Below are positions 55,452-63,684 of a stretch of DNA of 64,000 bases, one piece after another. The stretch comes from a virus, in IMG/VR virus record IMGVR_UViG_3300023294_000015, positions 1 through 64,000 of that record; one strand, written 5' to 3'. Below the pieces are notes generated by a model. It was not told where the DNA came from. It made no database searches and saw only the letters and a program-made list of their open reading frames with translations. The stretch's first letter is position 1. Each line of letters starts with the position of its first letter. The position numbers and the translations under genes were made by a program.

Positions 55452-57409
55452 AATTTATTTAGTATTTTGTTAGCTTCTTGTATGTAATATTTAATATTTA
55501 AATCGTAATCATCTTCATAATATCTATTAAACATGTTAACTTTTTGACCAGCTTCAACTTGAGATACTCGTTCTTTACGTACTATTACATCTTCATCAAA
55601 CATAAATAAATCTAGTTGATTAGGATATTTTTCTCTGTGTTCTGCAATACAGTCTTTAGCATTCATATTGGGTGGTAATACTTTAAGTAATTCTACACCT
55701 TGGTTAGCTACAAAGTATCTATTAGTCTTCGGCAAATCGTTTATAACGTACTCTCCTTGAGTCCAATGTCTAGTTTTATACTTAGCATCACCTCTGGCTC
55801 TTACGGATGCACAGAAGTCATATATACCATAAGCTTTAACATTTATATCTTCATATTCAGTTACATGCATATGATTTGTTATCGTTTCTTCTGGAGATAT
55901 ATCAAATAAGCATTTACGAGCAATCGCTATTGATACTATTCTATTAGAATGATTTTTATGATACTGTTTATCAATTTCATAAAAACCTTTATACTTAGCT
56001 TTTCCATCTGTTGTAACTGCTATATAGTTATTTACATTAGATATAAACATAGCTTTATATTCGACTTCTTCTAATTCTAAAGATGTGAGTTCTTCCCATT
56101 TTTTCATAAGCTGTTTAACAGCATTATATTCTGTACGTGGTACTTTGATACTAATACCGTCTGTATTAGCTTGTAATAACTCTGCTTTAGTTCCTAATAA
56201 TATATTCTCAGTAAGTAATGATAATAGTAGTTGTCCATTTACTGTAATAAACATTGTAAATTTAGGATCATATAAAAATGAATATACATCATTACTTTTT
56301 CCATAAGCAGAATTAAGAGCTATCTTCATTCCATAATTTTCAGGAGTTCCTTTAGCAAATGTTTTACGTGTTTCAAACATATCTTCATATACCTCACAAA
56401 AGTCTTTACCTAAATGTTCTGGGTATTGTTTATTACGAATTGCTATATTCGGATAATAGCTGATTACATCAATGTCTAGTATCATCCAATGGTCGTTATT
56501 CTTATAAGTACCACTATTTATACAAGCATGTAATCCTCCTGTACCATAATCATATTTAATTCCTCTGAACACAGTAGAATGTTCTAAATCTCCTTTAGTA
56601 TCTTTAACTATAGTTCTTTGAAATTTATCTAATACTTTATTAAATTCTACAGTTTTAAATTTTATATAAGGTAATATGATATTTAATATATTTATTCCTT
56701 TTCTAAAAGTTCTTAATTTATTTACTTCCCACTTAGGTTTATTAAGTTTTTCCGATATAGCTTTTAAAATTATGTCAGAACCTATTTTCATATCAGGAGC
56801 ATCATATAAGTCAAGATTGTATGTTTCAGATAATCCTTTACGTAAATCTCTTTCTCCTTGTATTTCATTATAAAAAAGTTTTGTTGCTTTTACATCATGA
56901 TGACAATATGCTGTAACTTCTAAAGATTGTTCTTTATTAATGTGCATATCTGGTGAATATGGTAAGTCTTCTATATTCTCCATACGCATAGCAACTTCTA
57001 CTGCCTTGAGTGAAGTTCTACGTGCTGCGTTCGTAAACCCCATTAACTTATAAAGGTCTAATTGGGGTACTAAGATGTTTTTAGGTGGTATCCATACTTT
57101 CTCATCAGACTCAATTAATTCATTCTTAGAGTACAAGTAAATCATTGCGCATACCTCTTCAGCATTTAATAAGGTAATTACTCTTTTATTATTTAAGATG
57201 TAATGTATGACAGGATAATCATAACCAGAGTTATTAAATCCTATCATAGCAATACCATCTTTCATTCTGTCTATAAACTCTCTTATTGTATTCTTTGAAT
57301 CTGAAGAATGTAGCGAATATTCATATTTTCCTTCTCCTTCAGCGTCATGTCCTACATATAAGAAAAAATTAGGATATACTTCTATATCCGCTACTTCTTT
57401 TTTGTACAT
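55448..57409 (-). CDS. Family B DNA polymerase
   Basis: 653 aa. Proofreading exonuclease motifs: Asp8-x-Glu10, Phe-Asn-Asn-Ser-Gly-Tyr-Asp near 80, and Tyr-Cys-His-His-Asp near 190. Polymerase motifs: Asp-Ile-Asp-Val-Ile-Ser-Tyr-Tyr-Pro (A), Lys-x3-Asn-Ser-Ala-Tyr-Gly (B) and Asn-Thr-Asp-Gly (C). It copies the genome. Motif A has Ile-Ser instead of Ser-Leu. Size is normal for short crAss-type PolB. Confidence 0.92.
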   Translation of the reverse strand: MYKKEVADIEVYPNFFLYVGHDAEGEGKYEYSLHSSDSKNTIREFIDRMKDGIAMIGFNNSGYDYPVIHYILNNKRVITLLNAEEVCAMIYLYSKNELIESDEKVWIPPKNILVPQLDLYKLMGFTNAARRTSLKAVEVAMRMENIEDLPYSPDMHINKEQSLEVTAYCHHDVKATKLFYNEIQGERDLRKGLSETYNLDLYDAPDMKIGSDIILKAISEKLNKPKWEVNKLRTFRKGINILNIILPYIKFKTVEFNKVLDKFQRTIVKDTKGDLEHSTVFRGIKYDYGTGGLHACINSGTYKNNDHWMILDIDVISYYPNIAIRNKQYPEHLGKDFCEVYEDMFETRKTFAKGTPENYGMKIALNSAYGKSNDVYSFLYDPKFTMFITVNGQLLLSLLTENILLGTKAELLQANTDGISIKVPRTEYNAVKQLMKKWEELTSLELEEVEYKAMFISNVNNYIAVTTDGKAKYKGFYEIDKQYHKNHSNRIVSIAIARKCLFDISPEETITNHMHVTEYEDINVKAYGIYDFCASVRARGDAKYKTRHWTQGEYVINDLPKTNRYFVANQGVELLKVLPPNMNAKDCIAEHREKYPNQLDLFMFDEDVIVRKERVSQVEAGQKVNMFNRYYEDDYDLNIKYYIQEANKILNKL

Positions 57410-57804
57410 TATTTTATTAATTTAAGTGCTTCTTGTAATGCTAATTCTAAACATTCCTCGTAAGTACCGAATGTTTCATTTAGTTCAAAATAATTACTTT
57501 GTGTGTGACGATATTCATAACTTGTTATGATATATCCCCATTCATTAATACTGCCTTTTTTAATATTAGGTAATAAAACTATAATTATATTATGTTCTTC
57601 TTTCAGCCAGCGTTGTAGTAAACTTTGCGAATATACTTTAACCTTATTTTCTATATCCCATCTTGAAATAATCATTTGAAATTTATTTCTTAGTATGACT
57701 CTTCCTGAATTATTAAAATTAGCATAAGCATTATTACTTTTTAAATTACAACCCTTCTTTTTAGCTAAAATAGCTGTTTCATACGTAATTAATTCTTCAG
57801 TCAT
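57409..57804 (-). CDS. Conserved small phage protein, unknown
   Basis: 131 aa. A Ser-Gln-Ser-Leu-Leu-Gln-Arg-Trp-Leu-Lys-Glu core and a C-terminal Thr-Tyr-Glu-Glu-Cys-Leu-Glu-Leu-Ala-Leu helix resemble a group of Bacteroides phage proteins of unknown function. It shares one base with the polymerase start and overlaps the Rieske-motif gene by 4 bases. Confidence 0.65.
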   Translation of the reverse strand: MTEELITYETAILAKKKGCNLKSNNAYANFNNSGRVILRNKFQMIISRWDIENKVKVYSQSLLQRWLKEEHNIIIVLLPNIKKGSINEWGYIITSYEYRHTQSNYFELNETFGTYEECLELALQEALKLIK

Positions 57805-58295
57805 TTTATTAATTTTTTAGTTTTAGCATTAAATTGTAAACTATGTAAAGGACAAGTTATTACTCCATTTACAGGTTTTACTTGTGATAAATCATAACCT
57901 CTATGTGGACATTTACCTTTATGAATACATTTATGTTTTAATTTACTTTTTTTTATAAAATTAATAGGTGTACTATATTCAAACCTTTCATCAATAACAG
58001 GTAATACAAAATATTCAATTTTACCATGTACTTTTTCATTAGGTCTTCCTATATTTAAAAACCTATATCTAGTACTTCTATCAGCATCTTTAGAAATAAC
58101 TCCTCCTTGTTTTACAAACCTAGTATCTATATGATAATGATATTCTTTTTGTCCATTTTCAAAATCATTATGTTTTAAATATAATACAGGTGTTATATTA
58201 GGTATTAAATCTTCATCTATAGTTGTGATGCAAGGTACTAAAAAATACTCATCAATTTCTATAGGTCTTTTAACATCTTTAATGTTTTGAATCAT
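57801..58295 (-). CDS. Rieske-motif iron-sulfur protein
   Basis: 164 aa. Cys129-Pro-His131, 16 residues, then Cys148-Pro-Leu-His151 is an exact CxH...CxxH Rieske cluster signature, near a Gly/Asp loop. Rieske domains carry a [2Fe-2S] cluster and usually pass electrons to an oxygenase or reductase. The first 100 residues are beta-rich and could be a partner domain. It is encoded right next to the polymerase block; a redox role with nucleotide modification is possible but unproven. Confidence 0.65.
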   Translation of the reverse strand: MIQNIKDVKRPIEIDEYFLVPCITTIDEDLIPNITPVLYLKHNDFENGQKEYHYHIDTRFVKQGGVISKDADRSTRYRFLNIGRPNEKVHGKIEYFVLPVIDERFEYSTPINFIKKSKLKHKCIHKGKCPHRGYDLSQVKPVNGVITCPLHSLQFNAKTKKLIK

Positions 58296-58318
58296 ATTTT
58301 ATTAATTTTAATTTGTTG

Positions 58319-58433
58319 TGGGAGCAGTAGGAATCGAACCTACATATATCCTTATAATGGTTTTAGCTAACTCTTGTCTACCATGTGATACTACCCCTAT
58401 GTGGGGCTGTGTATGCCATTCCACCATACTCCC
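58319..58433 (-). tRNA. tRNA-like element, leucine-type arms, anticodon unresolved
   Basis: On the - strand, 58433-58427 pairs with 58326-58320 (7-bp acceptor), a Leu-type D-arm (GTG...CAC) follows, and a canonical T-arm (5-bp stem, loop TTCGATT) lies just before the acceptor end. The 115-nt length exceeds a class II tRNA by about 30 nt. The anticodon arm would be a GC-rich hairpin with a 5-nt loop, which is not functional as drawn. It is either an interrupted tRNA or a decoy. CCA is not encoded. Confidence 0.5.
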
Positions 58434-58561
58434 GTGTACAGTCCATTTTTGTTATTCTAATTAAGAGGGCTGTGTCCCTATAACTCAAATCTTCAGGTCG
58501 CTATCCTGCTTCTTCTTAAATATCACAGTAGTTTTAAATTACCCCTAGACTACCAACTATG
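58434..58561 (-). other. Structured noncoding segment downstream of HNH-AP2 gene
   Basis: 128 bases without an open frame. A hairpin at 58528-58553 has a 5-bp stem and a loop including AAATTACCCC; a CAGG...CCTG stem with 7-nt loop follows. The AAATTACCCC is nearly repeated in the hairpin on the other side of the endonuclease gene (59021-59057), suggesting a duplicated insertion site or a split RNA. No known RNA family could be fitted with certainty. Confidence 0.4.
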
Positions 58562-59008
58562 CTAATAATTTATATATGCTAATTCTGCGTCTTTAATTGT
58601 ATCAAATGTACCAATGTATTTAGTTTTTCCATTAATAAATTTTGAAGCAATATATTTATTTAATTTTCTATGTTTATGTACTCCTTTTACTAAAATTTTA
58701 CCAGAAGCTCTTTTGTTTAATTGATTCGCACTTCTAGTTACAAATTTACAATTTTCAGGATAATAACCTAACTCATTATTTTGTCTATCTATTTGTAAAC
58801 CTTCTTTATAATTAGAATTAATAATCCAACTATAAAAATTATCATAATTCAACCATTCTTGACAAATAGTAATGCCTCTACCCCCATAATTCTTATAATC
58901 TAAATTTTTAAGGTTTAAACATCTATTTTTAATAGATTTCCATACTAAATATAATTTAGTATTTTTACCATGTCCATTAGTAGTAGGACTTTTCCATTTT
59001 CTATTCAT
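58562..59008 (-). CDS. HNH-AP2 homing endonuclease
   Basis: 148 aa. A Trp-Lys-Ser-Ile-Lys-Asn-Arg-Cys and Tyr-Gly-Gly-Arg-Gly-Ile region, then Glu-Asn-Cys-Lys-Phe-Val, is the usual core of this HNH subgroup. Residues about 105-148 (Gly-Val-His-Lys-His-Arg, Ala-Ser-Lys-Phe, Tyr-Ile-Gly-Thr-Phe-Asp, Ala-Glu-Leu-Ala-Tyr) form an AP2-like DNA-binding domain. It lies inside a 1-kb noncoding block that also carries a tRNA-like element, as homing genes within introns often do. Confidence 0.85.
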   Translation of the reverse strand: MNRKWKSPTTNGHGKNTKLYLVWKSIKNRCLNLKNLDYKNYGGRGITICQEWLNYDNFYSWIINSNYKEGLQIDRQNNELGYYPENCKFVTRSANQLNKRASGKILVKGVHKHRKLNKYIASKFINGKTKYIGTFDTIKDAELAYINY

Positions 59009-59329
59009 ATCTTTAAAAAACTAGTTTCTATTTAAGATTACCCCATTTGGAAACTAGCAAAGCAAATTGCTAACATACGATTTAGAGGTTTAGTGGTTGA
59101 TAGTTATTACTCATAACCTTAATCAAACTTACCTGTCTTCGATCCTTTACGCTTCAGGCTATTATCATTATATTCAACTTACTACATTTTAATCTCTCCT
59201 TACGGCATGAGCTACGTATGTCCTTCTTCCTTGATACTGATAAATCAGCAATAAACGGTGTTTCCAGATTATACTTGAGCAAGTTCCTTTATTGTTTACA
59301 AAAGGTTTATTAGTTGAATTTATAAATTA
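59009..59329 (-). other. Structured noncoding segment upstream of HNH-AP2 gene
   Basis: 321 bases with no gene seen. A perfect 8-bp inverted repeat (59021-59028 with 59050-59057) has a loop with AAGATTACCCC, near-identical to the loop at 58528-58553. A second hairpin follows at 59055-59072 and further GC-rich stems lie across 59110-59240. Structured-RNA character fits an intron half, though group I core elements could not be assigned with confidence. Confidence 0.4.
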
Positions 59330-59674
59330 TTATGCACTCAAACTAGCTAGAGTTTCCTCTAGGAAAGTAAGTTTATTGTTATGGTCTTTCAAAGCTTTTT
59401 CAGCTAGAAGTACACGATTCTTAGCAGCAACCAATTGTTCTACATAATAATCTCTATCAGCAATTTGATTACCACCATTAACTTTAGCTTTATCAAGCAC
59501 TTCAATTGCGTTTTCTACATCATCTTCTAGTTTAATGACATCCCCTTTTTGAGAAGCAATTTGTACTTTCAATGCTGAATCAGCACTACGAAATGCTTTT
59601 TGAGCTTTTACTCCTGAATCGTCACCTTCTACTAATGCTACGAATTGTTTTACGAATGAATTTAATTTTGACAT
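59330..59674 (-). CDS. Small coiled-coil protein
   Basis: 114 aa, Ala/Lys/Leu-rich, almost entirely helical with heptad-like spacing. Composition suggests an abundant soluble protein. The stop lies at the edge of the noncoding block. No function recognised. Confidence 0.65.
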   Translation of the reverse strand: MSKLNSFVKQFVALVEGDDSGVKAQKAFRSADSALKVQIASQKGDVIKLEDDVENAIEVLDKAKVNGGNQIADRDYYVEQLVAAKNRVLLAEKALKDHNNKLTFLEETLASLSA

Positions 59675-59709
59675 TTTGTTTTTTGTTTTTAATTGTTATT
59701 ATTTATTGT

Positions 59710-62082
59710 TTACTCTTCTAATACTAATAATTGTGTTTTTATTGATGTTACTTTCTTAGGTTTATCAATAAAAATTAATTCATCATCAAATGATAATAAA
59801 TTATTTTCTTTTTCAACCCATGTAGTTTTTGGATTATAAAAAGGACTACAACCTATTCCGTAATTTATTACTAATGGTTTTTCTTGATTATAACTACCAT
59901 TTGCAATATCATACCAATAATTATGACCTTTTAAAGAATCTGTCCAAAAGAAAGCACGATGTAATGCAGAATGTATACCATCAGCTCTTGCATTTAAATT
60001 ATACTTACCTATAGGATGTTTAAAATGATTTGTAAAAGCTGACATACGAATAGGGTCTGGTAACTGTTGTAACCAATAACCTATTGTATTTGTATTAAAT
60101 GAACGACTATAAGCTTCTTTAGCTAATAAAAGTAAACATGAATCTACACCCATTACGTAATCACTTTCTGGAGCACATACAATACCATCTGAAGTTAATT
60201 TGTAATCATCTTTAACCTCTGGCATACTAATTATCTCAGCCCATTTACCATTACTATATACATTAGATACCCAACCATATTCACCTTTTTTAGATTTAAA
60301 AGATAAGTGTTTGGGAAACTCGCTAGGATTTTCTAAATCATGTGACAATACAGTATGTATATCTTCATTGTTTACATGTGCAGGTCTAAATTCACACCCA
60401 ACAGGATAACGTCTTTTAGCTTCAGCTAATAACTTTTCTTTATTCATTGTTTTAGAAGTATTAGGTGAAAAACCAACAGGCATAAGTTCCCATAATGTAC
60501 CTATATCAGAATTTCTGTAAACCCAAGCTCCATAAATATCTTGAATTTTATTATTGTTCTCAGTAATTAATACATATCTCCCTATATCAACCTTTGCACG
60601 GTTAGGTTTATTTACAAGTGCTTTTAAATACCTACCAGTTAAATCTTCTTCATTTGTTTTAATTTTAATTTGATTAATATTAGTTATACCATTTTTATAC
60701 GCTTCTATTTCATCTGTTGTAGCTGCTCTCCATTGAGAAGGTTTACTATAACTAGTGTATCCTTTTTCAGTATATACAAGATTATTGCTGCTAGATTTTA
60801 AAAACACTTTATAGATATCACCATTTTTTCTACAATTAATAACATCTTCAAGGCTAACCACAATAGTACCTATTTCATATTTACCAAATACTAACATCTT
60901 TTCTTCTTTAGGTTTAATTCCTGTAATTGTTTTAGCAAACTCTTCAGCTTCAACTTTAGTAGCAAACCATTTAAGACTATCTCTATATTGATTACAAGGA
61001 ATAGTACCACCTTCAAATCTTAATGAACATGAAATAATATCAGTACCTTTATTTTCAATAGTATCAACAGTTCCTTTAGGATGCCCACCATAATCTTTAA
61101 GAAATACTACATAAGTACCAACAGACCATTCTTCAACAACAGGTGCTGCAATAAAACGTTTTAACTGTTCGTCATATGCGTAATATGCGTCATATGCTGC
61201 TTTTGTAGAAATTTTATAATCTGTAGTATTACCGCTAATAGGGTTTTCAAAATTAATAGATGCAATAATTTTCCCATTTATTACTATACATTGTGTAGCT
61301 TTATCATAACTATCTACTTTATACACAGTACCTACAGTATTATAAGATTTTCCTCCATTACCTTTAATACACTCAACATACTCAGGAATAACATTAACAG
61401 GTTTAGCTTGAGCTTCAAATGCTTCTTGCGTAGATACCTTGTAATAATTTTTCCAATCGCCATGAGAACAACAATGATTATTTCCACCATGAATATCTTC
61501 AAACGTACTCATGATATATTGAACTTTGTAGATAACGCCTAGTTCACAATTACCTGATGTATAATCAACTATAAACTCAATATAACTACCTTTTTGAGGA
61601 ATTGTGTCTTCAATTACAGGTTTAACTATCAAATCTACATGCCCTTCTGGTAAATACTGTTGAATTTCTTCTAAAGATATTTCAGATACTAATTTAACAT
61701 TATTAAATCCTCCTAAACCTCTATGTACACCAATAGATATATACTCAATATTATCAAAGTTATTACTGTTATATTTTATAATGTAAGGAACTCCTGGGTG
61801 ATATGCAAATACATTATACCATTTACCATCTACAAAATCATTATTTTTAGTAGCTTCTACACTAATACGATTCTTTAACTTATACTCAGCTATTTCAGTT
61901 GGCGTTGCAAGTCTGCAATTTTCATGGTGTACACCACAACCATCTTTTATTTCAGCTCTTAAATACCTATGACCTACTTCTTTTACTTGAAATATAGGTC
62001 TATCTTTAGATTTACGATGGTCATTATATTCTTTAGTATCACACCATACCCACTCATCTACTTTAAATTCATTATCTTTCAT
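59710..62082 (-). CDS. Large protein with about seven SH3-like repeats
   Basis: 790 aa. Units of roughly 65-75 residues recur, each with a Gly-x-Tyr/Trp-Val-x-Phe start, a Gly-x-Ile/Val-Tyr-Lys-Val or similar middle, and an end like Ala-Thr/Ser-Thr-x-Glu-Ala. These resemble small beta-barrel modules. No catalytic motif is obvious. It could scaffold partners at a DNA or cell surface. It has no signal peptide. Single-gene transcript flanked by short gaps. Confidence 0.6.
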   Translation of the reverse strand: MKDNEFKVDEWVWCDTKEYNDHRKSKDRPIFQVKEVGHRYLRAEIKDGCGVHHENCRLATPTEIAEYKLKNRISVEATKNNDFVDGKWYNVFAYHPGVPYIIKYNSNNFDNIEYISIGVHRGLGGFNNVKLVSEISLEEIQQYLPEGHVDLIVKPVIEDTIPQKGSYIEFIVDYTSGNCELGVIYKVQYIMSTFEDIHGGNNHCCSHGDWKNYYKVSTQEAFEAQAKPVNVIPEYVECIKGNGGKSYNTVGTVYKVDSYDKATQCIVINGKIIASINFENPISGNTTDYKISTKAAYDAYYAYDEQLKRFIAAPVVEEWSVGTYVVFLKDYGGHPKGTVDTIENKGTDIISCSLRFEGGTIPCNQYRDSLKWFATKVEAEEFAKTITGIKPKEEKMLVFGKYEIGTIVVSLEDVINCRKNGDIYKVFLKSSSNNLVYTEKGYTSYSKPSQWRAATTDEIEAYKNGITNINQIKIKTNEEDLTGRYLKALVNKPNRAKVDIGRYVLITENNNKIQDIYGAWVYRNSDIGTLWELMPVGFSPNTSKTMNKEKLLAEAKRRYPVGCEFRPAHVNNEDIHTVLSHDLENPSEFPKHLSFKSKKGEYGWVSNVYSNGKWAEIISMPEVKDDYKLTSDGIVCAPESDYVMGVDSCLLLLAKEAYSRSFNTNTIGYWLQQLPDPIRMSAFTNHFKHPIGKYNLNARADGIHSALHRAFFWTDSLKGHNYWYDIANGSYNQEKPLVINYGIGCSPFYNPKTTWVEKENNLLSFDDELIFIDKPKKVTSIKTQLLVLEE

Positions 62083-62145
62083 AATTAAATAGTTTATAAA
62101 AGAAGAGTAGTATATTTCAACTACCCTTCTTTAATTAATAACTTA

Positions 62146-62382
62146 CTAAGATATTTTAACTATATCTCTTTTACCATAATTCTCTCTGGTAATGTAATTA
62201 AATACATCACCAATTTTACCATTTAATGTCAACTTACGTAAAGTAGGTTGGTTAGCAATTCTAGGTTTACCAAGTGGTTGACCTCTATCAATAAACTCTT
62301 TACCATGATTAGTAGTTTGTACTATTACTAGTACTGGTTGTCCATTGTAAGGACTTGTAATCATTCCTATTAATTGACTCAT
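62146..62382 (-). CDS. Hypothetical protein
   Basis: 78 aa, beta-rich, with Gly-Gln-Pro near residues 14 and 35. Its start codon overlaps the next upstream gene's stop by 4 bases. No family recognised. Confidence 0.55.
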   Translation of the reverse strand: MSQLIGMITSPYNGQPVLVIVQTTNHGKEFIDRGQPLGKPRIANQPTLRKLTLNGKIGDVFNYITRENYGKRDIVKIS

Positions 62383-62642
62383 ACTGTTATGTCTTTTTTA
62401 GATTTAACTTCGTTTGTCTTGTTTTTAATAACTGTTAATAGTGCATCTTTATAGATACCACCTAAACAACCTTCAGTATACATTTCCTTACAATCATCTA
62501 ATGATAGTTTAGAATATGTTTCTACTTTTTCATTGTAAGCAGCTTCTTTGATTTTTACATCACCTCTAGTCAACCTACGTTGTCCTAGATTACTACCCAT
62601 TGCAACTACTTGTCTGTTTGTTCTCAATTTACTTTTAGGCAT
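62379..62642 (-). CDS. Hypothetical basic protein
   Basis: 87 aa, N-terminal half basic (Arg/Lys), C-terminal half acidic helix with two cysteines (near 49 and 55). No family recognised. It follows a noncoding block with tRNA-like features. Confidence 0.55.
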   Translation of the reverse strand: MPKSKLRTNRQVVAMGSNLGQRRLTRGDVKIKEAAYNEKVETYSKLSLDDCKEMYTEGCLGGIYKDALLTVIKNKTNEVKSKKDITV

Positions 62643-62682
62643 TTGTTAATTGTTTTTAACGGTTTATATTAATTTTAATTGT

Positions 62683-62747
62683 GCATCTCAGATGGACTCG
62701 AACCATCGTTACATATCCCTATGTCTGTTCCTATTAATTATGAGTGC
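62683..62747 (-). ncRNA. tRNA-like 3' half with canonical T-arm
   Basis: The segment at 62691-62707 is a perfect 5-bp T-arm with the loop TTCGAGT on the - strand, next to an acceptor-like end. A hairpin (stem ACATA/TATGT) precedes it, like a class II variable arm. A matching 5' acceptor strand is not present in the expected place (GCACTCA pairs poorly), so this is a fragment or an interrupted tRNA. Confidence 0.4.
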
Positions 62748-62776
62748 TTATTTTTTTAGTCATTTTAAAAGTTTTT

Positions 62777-62847
62777 AAAGATTAGAGTATATGACAAGCG
62801 GTTATTACTGGATATGTAATAACTTTATTCTAGTGACTCTAATCTTT
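62777..62847. repeat. Long inverted repeat with nested hairpin
   Basis: A perfect 12-bp repeat (62777-62788 with 62836-62847) encloses a perfect 8-bp hairpin (62801-62808 with 62816-62823) with a 7-nt loop, separated by 12-nt internal loops on both sides. It is immediately after the stop of the 62846-63052 gene and ahead of the tRNA-like fragment. It lacks a U-tract, so it is not a simple terminator. It may be a structured RNA or a transcript-processing site. Confidence 0.7.
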
Positions 62848-63052
62848 AGTTCATTTGTACTAAAGCTAATAATACATCATCATGTTCTTGTACAAACAGT
62901 TCAGATTCATTAGTATCATTACAGTTAGCTATTGTTTGTATTAAGCTGTCTCTACGATTGATTAACATATCTCTATCGTAATTACTTATAAGCTGTATTA
63001 AAGCGTTATCCTTGGGAGTCAAGCCGACTTGGTAATTCTTTTTCGTTATCAT
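62846..63052 (-). CDS. Small hypothetical protein
   Basis: 68 aa, helical, with a Leu-Ile-Ser-Asn-Tyr-Asp-Arg-Asp-Met segment; the stop abuts the long inverted repeat. Its ATG region overlaps the 63006-63173 gene by 47 bases, so a later start (Met29) is possible. No family recognised. Confidence 0.55.
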   Translation of the reverse strand: MITKKNYQVGLTPKDNALIQLISNYDRDMLINRRDSLIQTIANCNDTNESELFVQEHDDVLLALVQMN

Positions 63053-63173
63053 CTATTGGGTCTTTAAGTGAATGTATATCTTTATTGTATTTAACATCGC
63101 ATTCAACACATTCGTATCTAAAATTCTTTCTGTTGTATTGAAAATCATGTTGTTTGTTGTTTTTACATTTCAT
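63006..63173 (-). CDS. Small CxxC protein
   Basis: 55 aa, ATG at 63173 overlapping the preceding stop (ATGA). Cys3, Cys22-x2-Cys25 and basic residues suggest a zinc-binding fold of one short hairpin. It overlaps the downstream 68-aa gene by 47 bases, an unusual length for this genome, which lowers certainty. Confidence 0.5.
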   Translation of the reverse strand: MKCKNNKQHDFQYNRKNFRYECVECDVKYNKDIHSLKDPIDDNEKELPSRLDSQG

Positions 63174-63388
63174 ATTATTTCGTTTTCATTAATAAATTTA
63201 TTAAGATAACCTTCTTGAAAATGATAACCAGGTATATGTAACATGTCTTTATCATCTTTTTGAACTTGTTCAATATGCTTTTGTTTAGGTTCTTTTGATA
63301 ACCTGTAAGTTAATAATTGTGTTTCAGCATCAAATCCTGTAATAAATATAGAATTTTCTGCTGAAGTAGGTATCATTTGTATAATCAT
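63170..63388 (-). CDS. Hypothetical protein
   Basis: 72 aa, beta-rich start and charged helical middle, no motif. Start and stop each overlap neighbours by 4 bases, supporting a real operon member. Confidence 0.6.
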   Translation of the reverse strand: MIIQMIPTSAENSIFITGFDAETQLLTYRLSKEPKQKHIEQVQKDDKDMLHIPGYHFQEGYLNKFINENEII

Positions 63389-63519
63389 GGTAATTTGTTT
63401 TTATCAGTAGTAAAATAAAATCCTAATATCCAAAATCTCCAGAAATATACTTGATTAAATATATCCCAATACTTTTGAACATAAAATATTCTATTAAAGA
63501 ATATATTGCTTTCATTCAT
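63385..63519 (-). CDS. Very small aromatic-rich protein
   Basis: 44 aa, ATG at 63519; 13 of the residues are Phe, Tyr or Trp. The central and C-terminal stretch (Val-Tyr-Phe-Trp-Arg-Phe-Trp-Ile-Leu-Gly-Phe-Tyr-Phe) could lie in or on a membrane. It overlaps the next gene's ATG by 4 bases. No family recognised. Confidence 0.5.
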   Translation of the reverse strand: MNESNIFFNRIFYVQKYWDIFNQVYFWRFWILGFYFTTDKNKLP

Positions 63520-63684
63520 AATAATTTGTTTTAAATAAATAAAAATATATATGGCTGCTGCATAAGTTGACCATTAAAGATACGATTACAATCTTCACCA
63601 TATATATACCTACTAACCAATCTTCATTGTTTTACTTCATAACAGCTTTTTGCGGCTATTATAAGAGTGTTAGTAGGATTAGTA
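63520..63684 (-). other. Noncoding gap with nested inverted repeats
   Basis: 165 bases without a convincing frame. A 9-bp repeat (63546-63554 with 63598-63606) encloses a 5-bp hairpin (63577-63581 with 63591-63595), giving a compact foldable unit of 61 nt. It is similar in layout to the repeat at 62777-62847. No terminator-like U-tract is seen, so an RNA role is possible. Confidence 0.45.

Noticed and set aside
58434-59329. Firm call of a group I intron
   Set aside because: The P3-P9 core and splice sites could not be paired reliably by eye; kept as a hypothesis only.
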